Positions 33,318 to 45,436 are shown, counted from the stretch's first letter. The stretch is 64,000 nt of DNA from Mycoplasmopsis fermentans PG18 (GCF_000209735.1 NC_021002.1:302130-366129); one strand, 5' to 3'. The notes: generated by a model not told the origin, from the letters alone. Made by a program: numbers and translations.

Positions 33318-34355
33318 ATGAAAATAGCTTTTTTTGATGCAAAGGAATATGATAAAAAATATTTTGATGCAGTAAATAATGGACGACATGAAATTAAGTA
33401 TTTCGACGAAAATTTAAACATTAACACAGTAACTAAAGCTAAAGGGTTTGATGCTATTTGTGCTTTTGTTAATACTTATGGTGACAAATACATTCTTGAA
33501 CTTTTAGCCAAGATGGGTGTCAAGGTTTGATTACAAAGATCAATGGGATACAACAAAATTGATTTAACAAAAGCTGCTGAATTAGGAATCTCAGTTTTTA
33601 GAGTACCTAATTACTCAGCCGAAAGTGTTGCTGAATTTGCAGCTGGAACTTTATTAGCTTTAAATAGAAATATTGTAAAAGCTGAAAAATTAGTATCAAA
33701 ATATAACTTCTCACTTAATGGTCTAGATGGTAAAGCAATTCATGGTTCAACTGTGGGTGTTATTGGTGGCGGAAAAATTGGACAATGTTTTATAAGAATT
33801 ATGAAAGGTATGGGAGCTAGAATCTTAGTATTTGATGCTTATAACCAAAAACACTTTCCTAATTTAGCAACTGAATTAGGTTTTGAATATGCTTCATTTA
33901 CTAAAGTATTAAAAGAAAGTGACTTTATTTCACTTCATGCGCCTTTATTACCTTCAACAACTCACTTAATTGACAAAGATGCAGTTAAAATAATGAAAAA
34001 AGGTGTGATCTTAGTTAATACAGCTAGAGGTGAATTAATTGATATTCCCGGTGTTCTTTATGGACTTAAAAAAGGAATTATTAGAGGACTTGCCAGTGAT
34101 GTTTTAGAAAGAGAAGAAGGAAGATTCTACCAAGATATTTCAAGTGAAGCAAATGAATACAAAAAGAATGATCCTGAATGAGAAGAATTAATTAGCAATG
34201 AAAATGTTATTATTACTTCTCACCAAGCATTCTTAACAGATGTTGCTTTAACTCAAATTGCTAAAATCACTTTAGAAAATGCTGATATGGCACAAAATAA
34301 GGACTTTTCTAAAGCATTAGTAATAATGGAAAATGGAAAAGTTAAAAACGGATAG
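33318..34355 (+). CDS. D-2-hydroxyacid (D-lactate) dehydrogenase
   Basis: 345 residues. NAD-binding GGGKIGQCF and the acid in FDAYN mark an NADH enzyme. Catalytic residues are Arg in NTARGELID, Glu in ASDVLEREEG and His in TSHQAFLTD; WLQRSMGYNKID carries the substrate-binding arginine pattern of D-lactate dehydrogenases. It would reduce pyruvate to D-lactate and regenerate NAD. UGA at 33528 and 34179 is Trp. AGGAGA precedes the ATG. Another D-2-hydroxyacid substrate is possible. Confidence 0.85.
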
Positions 34356-34389
34356 AAAATAATCCTAATAAATAAAATAAAATTTGTAT

Positions 34390-34412
34390 AAGCCTGTTTT
34401 ATAGGCTTTTTT
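34390..34412 (+). terminator. Terminator of D-LDH
   Basis: AAGCCT (34390-34395) pairs with AGGCTT (34403-34408), followed by Ts. Confidence 0.85.
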
Positions 34413-34443
34413 GTAAAACTTATTTATTGAAAAAGGAGAATAT

Positions 34444-35427
34444 ATGTTTAATTATTTTAATTTAAAAAATCGTCAGGCTGCAGTGCAGCCTACTAAAGCG
34501 ATTCACTGATTTAGTCACTTATTTAGTGAACTAATTGGAACGATTTGAATTTCACTTGGTTTAGCAGGTTTATCAATTATTATTAAAGATAAAGTTGTTG
34601 AACATTACTTATTACACAATGTTATTGTTGGCTTTTTTGCTGGCTTTGTAGTTGTCGGATCATGCTTAATTTTCTTTGGCAGATGATCAGTTGATTTAAA
34701 CCCAGTAGTTACACTTTATCGTTGATTTAATGGTACTAATAAAACTGGTTATGTTATGGCTAAATTAGCTATGCAAATAGTTGGCGGAATTTTAGCTGGT
34801 TTAATTATTTATGGTATTGGTCATAATGCTTCTGGAATAAAATTTGAAGCTAATTATCTAGCTAATGCAACTGATACAGCACATAAAGCTAACCACTACA
34901 TTTCAGCACACAATGTAAGCGCAAAATCATTTATGCCTAACTTTGATAGTGCTTTTGCAAAAGAAGCGGTAATTACTAAAAAAACAATTTGAAGTGGTGG
35001 TGTTTGAATCTTCTTTGGTGAAATGGTTTTAGGTGCAATTCTTTTATTCCCTATCTTTAGTCCAAGATTAGACAACAAATATCGTGACACATTTATTTGC
35101 TTCATTATTAGTTTTGATGTTTGAATGGGTATTCTGCTAGGTTCAGCTGCCATTAACCCTGTTCGTGGTTTAGCTCAACAAGTACCTACCTTATTCTTTG
35201 ATATGAAACACTTAAGTGCTATGGCTCAATATGACATTCACATGGGTACTTGAGCAATGGTTTTAGGTAACTTAATGTCACCAGTCTTCCATGCATTCAT
35301 GCAAGGATTCACTGAAAAATATGGTAATCCAGCTTTACTTTGAATGTTAAATTACAAAAATAATAAAGCTAGTCATTATGTAAAAGAAACACAAACAAAA
35401 GAAGAAAGCGTTAAAAAAAACAATTAA
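34444..35427 (+). CDS. MIP-family channel (aquaporin or glycerol facilitator)
   Basis: 327 residues with six hydrophobic spans. The two half-helix motifs are DLNPVVTLYRW and AINPVRGLAQ (NPV in place of NPA, with the selectivity-filter Arg after the second). The second motif lacks the Asp (NPARD) usual in glycerol facilitators, so water or a small solute is as likely as glycerol. A 50-residue extracellular-type insert (NYLANATDTAHKANHY onwards) lies in the middle. UGA Trp codons are numerous. AAGGAG precedes ATG 34444. Confidence 0.8.
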
Positions 35428-35434
35428 TTTCAAG

Positions 35435-35467
35435 ATAAACTTAACAACCTAGTTATGTTTATTTTTT
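35435..35467 (+). terminator. Terminator of the MIP channel gene
   Basis: ATAAAC-T-TAAC (35435-35445) pairs with GTTA-T-GTTTAT (35452-35462) with one T-T mismatch, then six Ts. Confidence 0.7.
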
Positions 35468-35566
35468 ATTATTTATGCTTCTATATAATAAAAAACAAAC
35501 AACAATATACTTTCTTTATTTATATACAATAGAGCCTGCATCTGTGTGAAAAATTTTTCAAAAAGT

Positions 35567-35771
35567 TTTTGCATTCGAAAAAAAGCGTATATAATTATTG
35601 CGTTATGTTAAAAAATTGAAACTTTATTCGTATTGAAAAGAATATCAACATTATCAGAACAATTATGATGATGTCTAATTTCTAATTCAATACCTCTTAA
35701 AGATCAAAATGTAATATAAATTTTGTAGTTTTTAAGCAGGTATGCAACAGAAACCTGCTTTTATAATAGAC
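35567..35771 (+). promoter_or_regulatory. opp leader 5' part: promoter, mini-ORF, hairpin
   Basis: TTGCAT (about 35569-35574) and TATAAT (about 35590-35595) form a good promoter. A 26-codon ORF (35605-35685, MLKNWNFIRIEKNIN and on) has no Shine-Dalgarno. A perfect 8-bp hairpin AAGCAGGT/ACCTGCTT with a short T-run spans 35734-35761, just before the riboswitch-like fold; a TATAAT at 35761-35767 offers a second promoter. The hairpin may end a separate short transcript. Confidence 0.5.
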
Positions 35772-35936
35772 GCTATAGAGGAGCTCTTAGTAATAGTATA
35801 TTAGTTTAGCAGGCATGTGTTGAGACTATATAAAAAGGATATAAGAGCCGAACTGGTGATTGTGGCGGCAATTACTGGTGGTAACAATGCATAACAGTTT
35901 GTTACTCTTTGGACCTCAAACCATTGGTGCTATAGC
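35772..35936 (+). ncRNA. Lysine riboswitch-like (L-box) leader of opp
   Basis: A five-way junction can be drawn directly. P1: GCTATAG (35772-35778) with CTATAGC (35930-35936). P2: GCTCTT (35783-35788) with AAGAGC (35843-35848), extended by ATAGT (35793-35797) with ACTAT (35825-35829). P3: GTGATTG (35856-35862) with CAATTAC (35869-35875). P4: GTAACAA (35881-35887) with TTGTTAC (35899-35905). P5 is weak: TTTG with CAAA (35908-35920). The conserved L-box words TAGAGGAGC and AGTA after P1, GCCGAA (35847-35852) after P2 and GGTGCTAT before the end of P1 sit where the family has TAGAGGTGC, AGTA, GCCGAA and GGGCTAT. Ligand and function are inferred; a related amino acid is possible. Confidence 0.6.
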
Positions 35937-36003
35937 TTTGCAAAAATAAATAATTTCTTTAATTATTATTTTGTAGAGTATTTAGTGCTTTACAAAATTT
36001 TTA
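35936..36003 (+). terminator. Competing antiterminator and intrinsic terminator of the opp leader
   Basis: TTTTGTAGAG (35969-35978) pairs with CTTTACAAAA (35988-35997), followed by TTTTT: an intrinsic terminator. The same strand pairs equally well with CTTTGCAAAA (35936-35945), extended by the AATAATT-type arms in between, which would block the terminator. The alternative partner begins at the last base of P1, as expected when ligand binding decides between the two states. Confidence 0.6.
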
Positions 36004-36059
36004 TTTAATCATAACATTAATTATTATTAAAAAAGATATTAATATATCGAAAGGAAATT

Positions 36060-38849
36060 ATGAATAAAAAAAGAAGATTATTATGATCTTTTGCCCCATT
36101 AGCTACATTAGCTGCTTTTGCGCCTGTTGCAATCAGTGCTAGTTGTGGAAGAAAAGGCCGTGTAATACCTAATCTTGACTTAATTAAAGGGCAAACTAAC
36201 TGAAGTGTTGTAAACTCTAAATATACTGAAGATTCATACACTACAGACCTTTCAACAACTTATGGTGGTTTCTTAAATAGATTAGAAGAAGAAACAGGAG
36301 CTTATTTACTTACAACAAGAAGTTTCGGAAATTGCAAAATTGTTCAAGCTGGTCCAAAAGGGCATGAGCGTAAATTTGTAAAAAGTCCTTCATATTGAAG
36401 ATACTCATTAGAATATGCAGATGCTGTTGTTGTTACAAAAGCAGATGGTACAGAAGCTGTATTTGACTCAGATGAAGCTGAATTAAAACAAACTCCAGAA
36501 CATCCTGAAGATAAAGCAAAAAATATACCTGCACACTTTGATTTAGCTAACTATCATGCTAGATCAGCAAATGCTAGAAGTGTTAATAGTGCTGAATTTG
36601 AAAAAGCTCTTAAAGGAGCTAAAAAAATCCAATTGCGTGTAAGAAAAGGTGCTAAATGAGTTGATTCATTAGGCAATGAAACAAAATATGATGTTGTTGG
36701 TGATGACTTCTACATCTCATGACTTAGAACTTACACACTTTCAACTGGTGTACGTAATAGTTACTTAAAAGGTACAAAATATGAAGACAAAGTAGCAGAA
36801 CTTGATAAACTTGCAAGCGGAATGCTTTCAAAAGCAACCAAAAACTTTACAAATGCTTTAAGATATCCTAACCAATATCTATATGGTTTATATGGTGTAG
36901 ATAGCAACAAATTCAAAAACAGAAGTGAATTCTTAACTGAAAAAGATGGAAGGGAATTTATTAACTTTACACAACTTGCTGGTAAAGAAGATATTACAAG
37001 TTTTCAAGACTTACTTTACAATGTTGCAACATCAAAAGATTTTGTTGCAGCACCCTCACAATACATTAAAGAAACAATGAATTCACCTAAAATTTCTGTA
37101 TGAAATGGTAAAAATGGAAGTAAAAGTAAATCAAACTTATTAAGTGCTTTATCTGAGCTTCCAGAAGATAACTTATTAAGAGTTGCTGGTGTATATACTT
37201 ATGGTGCTAGTGAAAAAGACATGCTTTATGCAGGTAGATACTTCTCAGCTGGATACTACCCAGAAGCTTCAGAATATAGATTCTACAAAAATAGATTCTA
37301 TTTTGATAAAGATTTTGTTGAATCAGAAAAAAACTTTGGTAGAGTTGTTACAAAATACTACTCAACAACTGAAGATGTCTTTGTTGCTCAAATATTTGAT
37401 CTATATCAAAAAGGTAAATTACATACATTATCATTTGCTCAATTAAACCAACAACAACAACTTGATGTTACCAAAAATCCTCAAAAATATGGACTTGAAT
37501 ATCGTCAATCATTAAATAAATTAAATTCTCCATTTAAATTATTATTTAACACAATCCCTTATGGTAAAAACTTCAATGCTGACACTAAAAACCGATTTCT
37601 TAATGTTCATGCAGCAAAATTGTTCTATGGTTTAACAGATAATCAAGTACATAATGGAACAACCCAAGAAGAAACTAATGAAGACCTTTATGTAAACATG
37701 CTTTCAGGTAGATCAGTTGCATTTAGATCATTATTAACAGCTGCTGTTAACTGAAATGCTGTTGCTAACACATTATCAAACAATAAAACTAAACCTTGAC
37801 TTGCTGGTGTTGCGCCTCATGGTAAAATTGGCGGTTCAGATCAAGATACAACAGCTGCAGCGAAAAGACCTGTTGACGATTATGAAAACTTAAACACATT
37901 CTACACAGTTGATTCTAATGGTGAAATTGGTATAACAGTTACACCTACAGAAAATGCTACAATTGCAAACACTGCAAGTACAACTGAAGAAAAATACAAA
38001 TCAGCTAAATTTAATGAAGTTAAAGCTGCTATTAAAAAAATTCTAGATGATTATGAAGCTACATTGCCAGCTGGTGAAAAATTAGAAGTTGAATGAACTG
38101 TTCCAAATAGATATATAAACTGAAATCCAAGTAACATGGAAAAAGTATTCAAAAGTTTGGAATCATTAATTAAAAGTATTGATCCAAGATTGAAACCTTC
38201 ATATAAAAAATTTGAAAGTTCAGAAAGTGACAAAGCAAAATGAGGTGATTCATTATTTGGTGGATCAATTGCCAAAATTATTAGTTGAGGTTATGATATC
38301 GATAACATCGGTTCAGGTATTGATGGTATTACAAACAGTGGATTTATCGGAGCATTATTCTCAATTGGTACAAGTGCAAAATTACAAAACAAATTACAAA
38401 AAGCTTTTCCAACATTAGTTCAAGCTTCAAAAGAACTTGTTGAATTTGCTTTAAAATCAGAAAATAATTTTAAATTTGGTTTTAACTTACATGACTTCAA
38501 TAAAATACCAACAAAATTTTCAAATGATTTAGCTGAAAACCTTCACCACTTAAAATGAGATTCTAAAGAAAACAAATTTGTTTTTGACGAAAAAGAAAAC
38601 TTCACAATGTCATCTGTTATTTCTTCACAATTCTTCGTTTCTTATGTAAAAAAACATACAAATGCTCAAGTATTAACCTTAACAAAAGAAATTATGAACT
38701 ATATGGGAGTTGTTGTTAACCCTGCTAAAACAATTGCAAATGAAAACTTCGGTCCTACTTTAATTAATAGTGAATATTATGAAGTACCTTTTGCAGCAGA
38801 TAACAATTTATGATTAGCAGATATAATTGTTAAAAATGTAAAAAAATAG
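36060..38849 (+). CDS. oppA: OppA lipoprotein, oligopeptide-binding (P100-like)
   Basis: 929 residues. The signal peptide ends in the lipobox AISAS-C29, so the mature protein is a membrane-anchored lipoprotein on the outer face. Length and start (LATLAAFAPVAISASCG) fit the large substrate-binding OppA (P100 type) of Hominis-group mycoplasmas, which in M. hominis also works as an ecto-ATPase and adhesin; I did not find a clear Walker A here. UGA Trp is common. AAAGGAAA precedes the ATG. First gene of oppABCDF, downstream of the L-box-like leader. Confidence 0.85.
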
Positions 38850-38875
38850 TGTAAATATATATTTACAAAAAAACT

Positions 38876-39952
38876 ATGGTTAAGTATATATTCAAGAGAA
38901 TAGCATTTGCTATTCTCACATTATTTATTATTATTATATTTTCATATTCGATTATTATCGCTTTTCAACAAAACCCTTATCGTATCGCAGCTTTAGAAGA
39001 AGGACTTTCAAAATTGGAAGTTCAACAAAAACTTCAACAAGCAGAAGAATTCGATCAAACGCCTGGTATTGTTAAATTATTTAACTATTTAATAAACATT
39101 TTCCAATTTAATTATGGCGAAGTTTATGTTTATAAATCAGAATATGAAACAATTCCAGAAATGTTTTTTGAACCCTTACAATGAACTATTTTAATTTCAT
39201 TACCAGCTTTCGTTATTAGTGCCATTTTAGGTGTGGCAATTGGCGTTTTAGCTGGATATAAAAGAGGAACAATTTGAGATACGTTGATAAACATTTTCAT
39301 TTTTATCTTCGTGGCTGTTCCTTCATTTGTTTTAGCTCCATTCTTCCTTAATATCTTTAACAAATTAGGATTTGGCCGAACATTTGTTTCACCATATGAA
39401 ACAGATAGTTCATGAGCTAAAACAATTAAATCAATTATTCCTCCAATTACATTATTGACTTTAGGTTCTCTTTCAGTTTATACTCTTTACTCAAGAAATC
39501 AAGTTATCACAGTTTTAACGTCAAACTATATTTTGATAGCTAAAACTAAAGGTTTAAGTGGTAGCAAAATATTCTTTAAATATGTATTTAGAAATATTTC
39601 AATTCCACTTGCAGCAATAATAATTCCTTCATATATTGGTCTATTAAGTGGAAGTATTATTATTGAAAGATTCTGATTGGTAAAAGGTACCTCAGATCTA
39701 ATCGTTAACGCCTTCCCTAAAGGTGAGACAAATATTGTTATGTTTAACATTTTATTCTTTACCACATTATCCTTATTTACAGAGGTTTTAGTCGATGTAA
39801 CATTTACATTGATTGACCCTAGAATTAAGTATTCAAAAAGTGGTGGAATTAACTGATTTGAAGTTATTAGAGCTTCAAGATTCCGTAGAAAAGCAGAAAA
39901 AGAACTATTCAAGCAACAAGATCAAGAATTATTAATGAAAGGAGCGAACTAA
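38876..39952 (+). CDS. oppB: Oligopeptide ABC transporter permease OppB
   Basis: 358 residues, six spans. The binding-protein-dependent permease EAA-type loop is YILIAKTKGLSGSKIFFKYVFRN, which docks on the ATPases; the TM core includes VAVPSFVLAPFFLNIF. UGA Trp codons are used. Twenty-six bases separate it from oppA with no terminator, and it stops three bases before oppC. Confidence 0.92.
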
Positions 39953-39955
39953 AAC

Positions 39956-41167
39956 ATGGATAGTAGGACTTTTAATGATAAGTACAATATTTCAGATGAA
40001 TTAATTCAAAAGATTAAATTAGCTGAAAAAGAAAAAAAGTCAACTAATATTGTTGGTAAACCAAAAATATTGTTTTATGAAATTTGCAAAAGATTTTTCA
40101 AAAATCCAGTTGTGCTTATTTCATTTACAGCGTTTATTGCTCTTTTATTAACTGGTATTATAGTTACTCTTACTTCTCCTTATTCTCCAACTGGTTCAAT
40201 ATTAAAAGGTGGTGATGAATTAACTCAAAATTTACCTCCAGTCTTTAGTCCAGTAATAACTAATGCCAGCAATTACGAAACTTTTCAAAGAATGAAAGAA
40301 TGAGAAGGCTATCATTATATTGAGCCTTACTTAAAAGATGTCATAGTTAATAGTAAAGAAAAATTACTTATATATAATGCCTATGATTTTTGAAAAGCTT
40401 ATTATATTTGATCACGTGCTTTAAAAATTAATCCTTTAAAACCAGAAGATATAGAAAACATCAAAGCTTCAATGCCACATTTAAATACTCTTTTTGGTAC
40501 AACAGTTAAAGAAGCAGATATTTGAACAGGCGCTTGATTTGGTGCAATTAGCTCAATTAAAGTTGCTTTAATTGTTGCAACTATTGAGGTTGTAATTGGT
40601 GTTGCTGTTGGTGCTATTCTTGGTTTCCATGCTGGAAAATGACTTGACACTGTAATGATGAGGGTCATTGAAATTTTCCAAGCACCACCTTCAGTTATTT
40701 GATTATTGCTATTCATTTCTGCTGCTGGAACTAGTGAATGAGTCTTGATTGCTGGATTGCTTTTTGTTGGTTGAACTTGACCTATTGGTGCAACTAGAAT
40801 GTTCATTATTACAGTTAAAGATGAAGAATATATTATTGCTGCCAAAAGTGTTGGTGCAAGCACAAGTCGTCAAATATTCTTCCATGCTTTACCAGCAATT
40901 TTAGGTAAAATTGCTATGAACTATGTTCGTAGAATTCCATCAATTATTCTTTCTATAGCTTCTTTAGCATTCTTAGGATTCTATAACAAAGATACAGATA
41001 TTAACTTAGGTAAATTTATTTACGATAACATTAATGATGCAAAAACTAATCCATGATTAATGTGACTTCCAACTCTTATATTATTGACACTTTCAGTTAG
41101 CTTACAATTTATTGCTATTGGTCTTCACGATGCTTTAGACCCAAGAGTTATTAAAGTAAAAGGATAA
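39956..41167 (+). CDS. oppC: Oligopeptide ABC transporter permease OppC
   Basis: 403 residues. A cytoplasmic N-terminus (about 55 residues) and first span precede an external loop, then five spans with the EAA loop DEEYIIAAKSVGASTSRQIF and the ending GLHDALDPRV typical of OppC. GGAGCGAA lies before the ATG. Confidence 0.92.
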
Positions 41168-41171
41168 AATT

Positions 41172-42287
41172 ATGACTTCAGTAAAAGAAAAAAAGAATAT
41201 TAAAAAGAGAAATGAAGACATTAAAGCTGAAAAATTAGCTAATGATTTATTACTCAAAGTTCGTAATTTAAGAGTCGACTTTAAAGTTGGAAGAAACAAA
41301 TATTTAAGAATAGTTAGAGGCATTGATTTAGATATTTTCAAAGGTCAAATTGTTGGCCTTGTTGGTGAAAGTGGTAGTGGAAAGAGTGTTACTTCAAAAT
41401 CATTAATTAATGTTAATGAAGGTGCCACTACAACAGCCGATTTTATGCAAATCGAAGACATTAATTTAAACAAATTCAAAAAAGAAAGACAATGACAATC
41501 AATTAGAGGAACATATATTGGATATATCCCCCAAGATCCTCTCACAAGCTTAAACCCTACTAGAAAAATAGGTCTTCAATTATTGGATGCACTTAATCTA
41601 AATAAAGAATGAAAAGGCAAGAGCTACAAAGACAAAAGAGCCTATTTGGTAGGCCTTTTGGACAAATTTGGTATTAGAGATTCTGAACAAGTTTTTGACC
41701 GTTACCCACATACTTTAAGTGGTGGTATGAAACAACGTGTTGTTATTACAATGGTTGTTGCATTAAAACCAAGCTTAATTATTGCTGACGAACCTACAAC
41801 TGCTTTAGACCCAACTGTTCAAGCCTCTGTTCTTGCTTTATTCGAAAAAATTCGTCAAGAAATGAATATTTCAATTATTCTTATTTCTCACAACATTTCT
41901 GTTGTTGCTAAATTTTGTGATTATATTTATGTTATGTATGCAGGAAGAATAGTAGAAAAAGGAACACGTAAAGAAATCTTTACTGACCCTTGTCATCCTT
42001 ATACTTGAGCTTTAATTTCTGCTATTCCAGAAAACTCACAATCAAGACTTTACTCAATCAAAGGAACACCACCTGATATGGCTAACTTGCCTCTTGGCGA
42101 TCCTTTTGCTCCACGTAATGATTATGCTTTAGAAATTGATTTCTATAAAGAACCTCCTTTAATTGAAGTCAGTGAAACTCATGCAGCTGCAACTTGATTA
42201 TTACATCCAGATAGTCCAAAAGTAGAAAGACCAGAAGAACTTGAATATAGACTAAAAAGCTTTAGAAAGGTATTTAAAGATGAATAA
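41172..42287 (+). CDS. oppD: Oligopeptide ABC transporter ATPase OppD
   Basis: 371 residues. Walker A GESGSGKS, Q-loop YIPQDPLTSLNP, signature LSGGMKQR, Walker B LIIADEPTTALD and H-loop SHNIS are all intact, followed by the Opp-type C-terminal GTPPDMANLPLGDPF peptide. The zinc/iron cysteine cluster found in some OppD proteins is absent. Its last 8 bases overlap oppF. Confidence 0.95.
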
Positions 42288-44931
42288 AAATATTGTTTTA
42301 GATATTAAAGGTCTTAAAAAATACTTTACTAATAATGGAATTACAAATAAAGCTGCAGATGATATTACATTCAATGTTCATGAAGGTGAAATAGTTGGAC
42401 TTATTGGTGAAAGTGGTAGTGGTAAAACTACTGTTGGTCGTTCACTTTTAAGACTTTATGATGATTTTAATGGTTTTGTAACACTAGATGGAAAAATTGT
42501 TAGTGGTGCAAGGATTAGTAGAAAACAAAGAAAACATTTGAGAAGAAATATCCAAATGATTTTCCAAGACCCTCATGCTGCTTTAAATGGTCAAAAGAAC
42601 ATTTATTCAACTCTTAAAGAACCACTTGAAGTTAATGGAATTATTAAAGAAAGAATTCAAGATATCTTTAAAGACTGATTTGATATTAAAGAAAACTTCT
42701 TTTATGTATTTAAACAAAGAGCTTTAGAATTAAAGCTAAAAAATCTAGAATCAATTAATCTTTTAGCTGAAAAATTCTTTCCATATTGAATTGAAAAATT
42801 CAAGAAGATGAATTATGATCAAAAGTTAGATATTGAAGACAATTTCAACAACTTTTATAACTATCTTGAAGAAAAACAAAATATGGAAAGTGAAATTGTT
42901 GACAACATGTATTCAAATACAGATAATCTTATTAATTTTTATTTTGAAAAACAAAAAGATTACCGTAGCGGAAATTTGGACTTTGATGAAACTAAGTTAA
43001 TTAAAGCTAAATCAAACTATGAAGAAATACTTGAATTAACAAAAATATCAAAACAACTATATGAAGCAAAATTACAACTTGCTGAAAAAAGTAAAGAGTT
43101 AAAAGAATTAATTAAAAACTATAAAGAAAGAGTTAATGATAATAAAAACTCATTTAAAAACTTTATAGCAGAATACAAAAGTGAAGCTAGAATTTTTAAA
43201 GTTACACGTCTAACTTCTTATGATCTAGATTTTTACCTATTTAACTATAAAAATGAGTTAATCAACAAAAAAATAGTTAAAGAAATTAGTTTGATTAAGC
43301 CTAACTTAAAATTTATCGAATACCACAAAGTTTGCGACTTAATTGAAGATTTAAAAATTTATTCTAAAGAATTTTTTGAAAAATATTTAACACCTATTAA
43401 ATATCAAAGAAACGTTATTAAAATTGTTGAAAAAACTATTAAAGACAACTTCAAATTTATATATGAAAAATATTCATTGCTTAACCAACAAGAAAAAGAT
43501 TCTCATGAAAAAGAAGTTGCTACATTAAAAGAAGAAATCAAAAAAATAAAAAGCTTATTAAAAGAAAAACAAGAACCTTCAAAAACTGCTGAAGACTTAG
43601 AAAAAGCAAAACAAAATCTAGATAAAGTTAATAAATTCCATGAAGAAGAAATTGCTAAATATGTTGAAAAAAACAAATTAGAAATTGATGAAATTCAAAG
43701 GAATATTAAAGAACAAAGTGATAAATATAATTCACTCAAATCACAACAATCAATCACAGACTCAGAATTCAATAGAGTTAAAGATATATTCTTTAATGAG
43801 TTAAATAGAGTTATTGATGAAACCAAAAAAGTTAATACTCTTGAAAATAAAGCAAAAGTAAAAGAATTGACAAAAATCAAAAGTATTTTTAAAACAAAAA
43901 TTTATGATAAATTGAACACACTTAAATCATTTAACATTGAAGTCAAATATCTTAACAAAGACATTAATGATATTAAGAAACTTCTTGGTATTAAAAACTC
44001 AAAAATGATTAAAGTGTTCGGAAATAAAGTTGGTAAATTCATTCAAAAACATTTTGCTAGATTTTATTACCATCATTCAATTTCAAATCTTTTAACTAAA
44101 ACAACAATTTATAAAGCTTTAGAAGATGTTGGATTACTTAAACAATTTGCTTATCGTTATCCACACGAATTCTCAGGCGGACAACGTCAAAGAATAGTTA
44201 TTGCTCGTGCTCTAATTATTCAACCTAAAGTAATAGTAGCTGATGAACCTATTGCCTCATTAGACATCTCTATTCAAGCTCAAGTTGTTAACTTATTAAA
44301 AGACTTATGCGATAAGAAAAACATTGGTATGATCTTTATTGCTCATGACTTGTCAATGGTTGAATACATTGCTGATAGAGTACAAATTATGCACCTTGGT
44401 AAGATTGTCGAAAGTGGCGACACTGAGGCTGTTTATAATAAGCCTATGCACCCTTATACAATTAATCTTTTCAAAGCTGTACCTAAAATTTCAAATGCAA
44501 ATGAAAAATTTGAAAATGTAAGTTTTGAATTAGATTACCTTAAAGGTCAAGTTTATCCAAATGTTCCTCAACTTTATAGAGTTGAAAATAATCATTATCT
44601 TTATGGAACAGAATCACAAGTTGAAGAATGAGTTAAACCATTTAATATCAACAGTTTTTCATTAGCAACAAACAAATCAATTGATGAAGAATACAATTCA
44701 AAAATAGATCATAAACCATACGATGGACATAGCGAGATCCCAAATAATATCGAATATACAGATGAAATTAAAATAGACGAACCTACATGTGAAATAAAAA
44801 TATCTTCAAATTTTGACTTCTCTAAACCTATAGTTGAAGTTGTAGAAACTAAAGTTTCAACAACCAAAACAACTAAAAAAAGAAGTACTTCTAGAAAAGC
44901 TTCAAGTGCTAAAAAAACAACAAAGAAATAA
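42280..44931 (+). CDS. oppF: Oligopeptide ABC transporter ATPase OppF with coiled-coil insert
   Basis: 883 residues, over twice a normal OppF. Walker A GESGSGKT (about 43-50) and Q-loop FQDPHAALNG (about 95-104) are followed by some 460 inserted residues, largely charged coiled coil, before the signature FSGGQRQR (631-638), Walker B VIVADEPIASLD and the H-loop AHDLS. A Lys/Thr/Ser-rich tail ends the protein. Long OppF proteins are known in other mycoplasmas, so the insert is lineage-specific rather than an assembly error. Role of the insert is unknown. Confidence 0.93.
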
Positions 44932-44953
44932 TTTTTGTTAAAATTTCATTACT

Positions 44954-45430
44954 ATGAATTCAACAAGAGAATATTTTAGAGAAGCTTTTACTTGAAAAAA
45001 ACTTCTGCACTTATTTATTATTTTATTAATATCTTTAATAGCAGGTGTTTCACTTTATTTGTATCGTACATATAAAACTGAAATTCCTTATAAAACTAAT
45101 GTTAGTGACACACTATTACTAATAGGCGCAATATTGTTAGCTTATTCAATTGTAATCATTTTAGTCACCTTAGGTTTTGGTACCGCCTTATTCAAAAACT
45201 TAAGAAATAATTCTTTAACAAGAACTAAAAATGAATTAGAAGCTGAAAAAAGAAAACCAGCTTCAGAAGAACAAAGAGCCAAAATAAAAGTTCTTGAAAA
45301 AGAAATTGAAAGAAAAACTAGAAAAATTGAAGCGAGCGAAAACAAAAAAATTAATCGTTTTATATATTATTTGATGCTAATAATAGGATCGATACTCCTT
45401 ATTTCCAGCGCCATAGTGGGTTATATGTAA
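44954..45430 (+). CDS. Small membrane protein with coiled-coil loop
   Basis: 158 residues. Spans at about 17-37, 54-77 and 134-154 flank a charged helical loop (about 88-130, rich in Lys and Glu). It could belong to the DUF3899-type mollicute proteins, but I cannot confirm that. It starts 22 bases after oppF with no ribosome site, so it is probably read from the opp transcript, which ends at the next hairpin. Confidence 0.7.
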
Positions 45431-45436
45431 AAATCT

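Noticed and set aside
35772-36003. T-box leader upstream of oppA
   Set aside because: No AGGGTGGNACCGCG T-box sequence and no specifier stem; the junction and conserved words fit an L-box better.
40402-40863. Minus-strand ORF inside oppC
   Set aside because: It is antisense to a clear permease frame and has no ribosome site.
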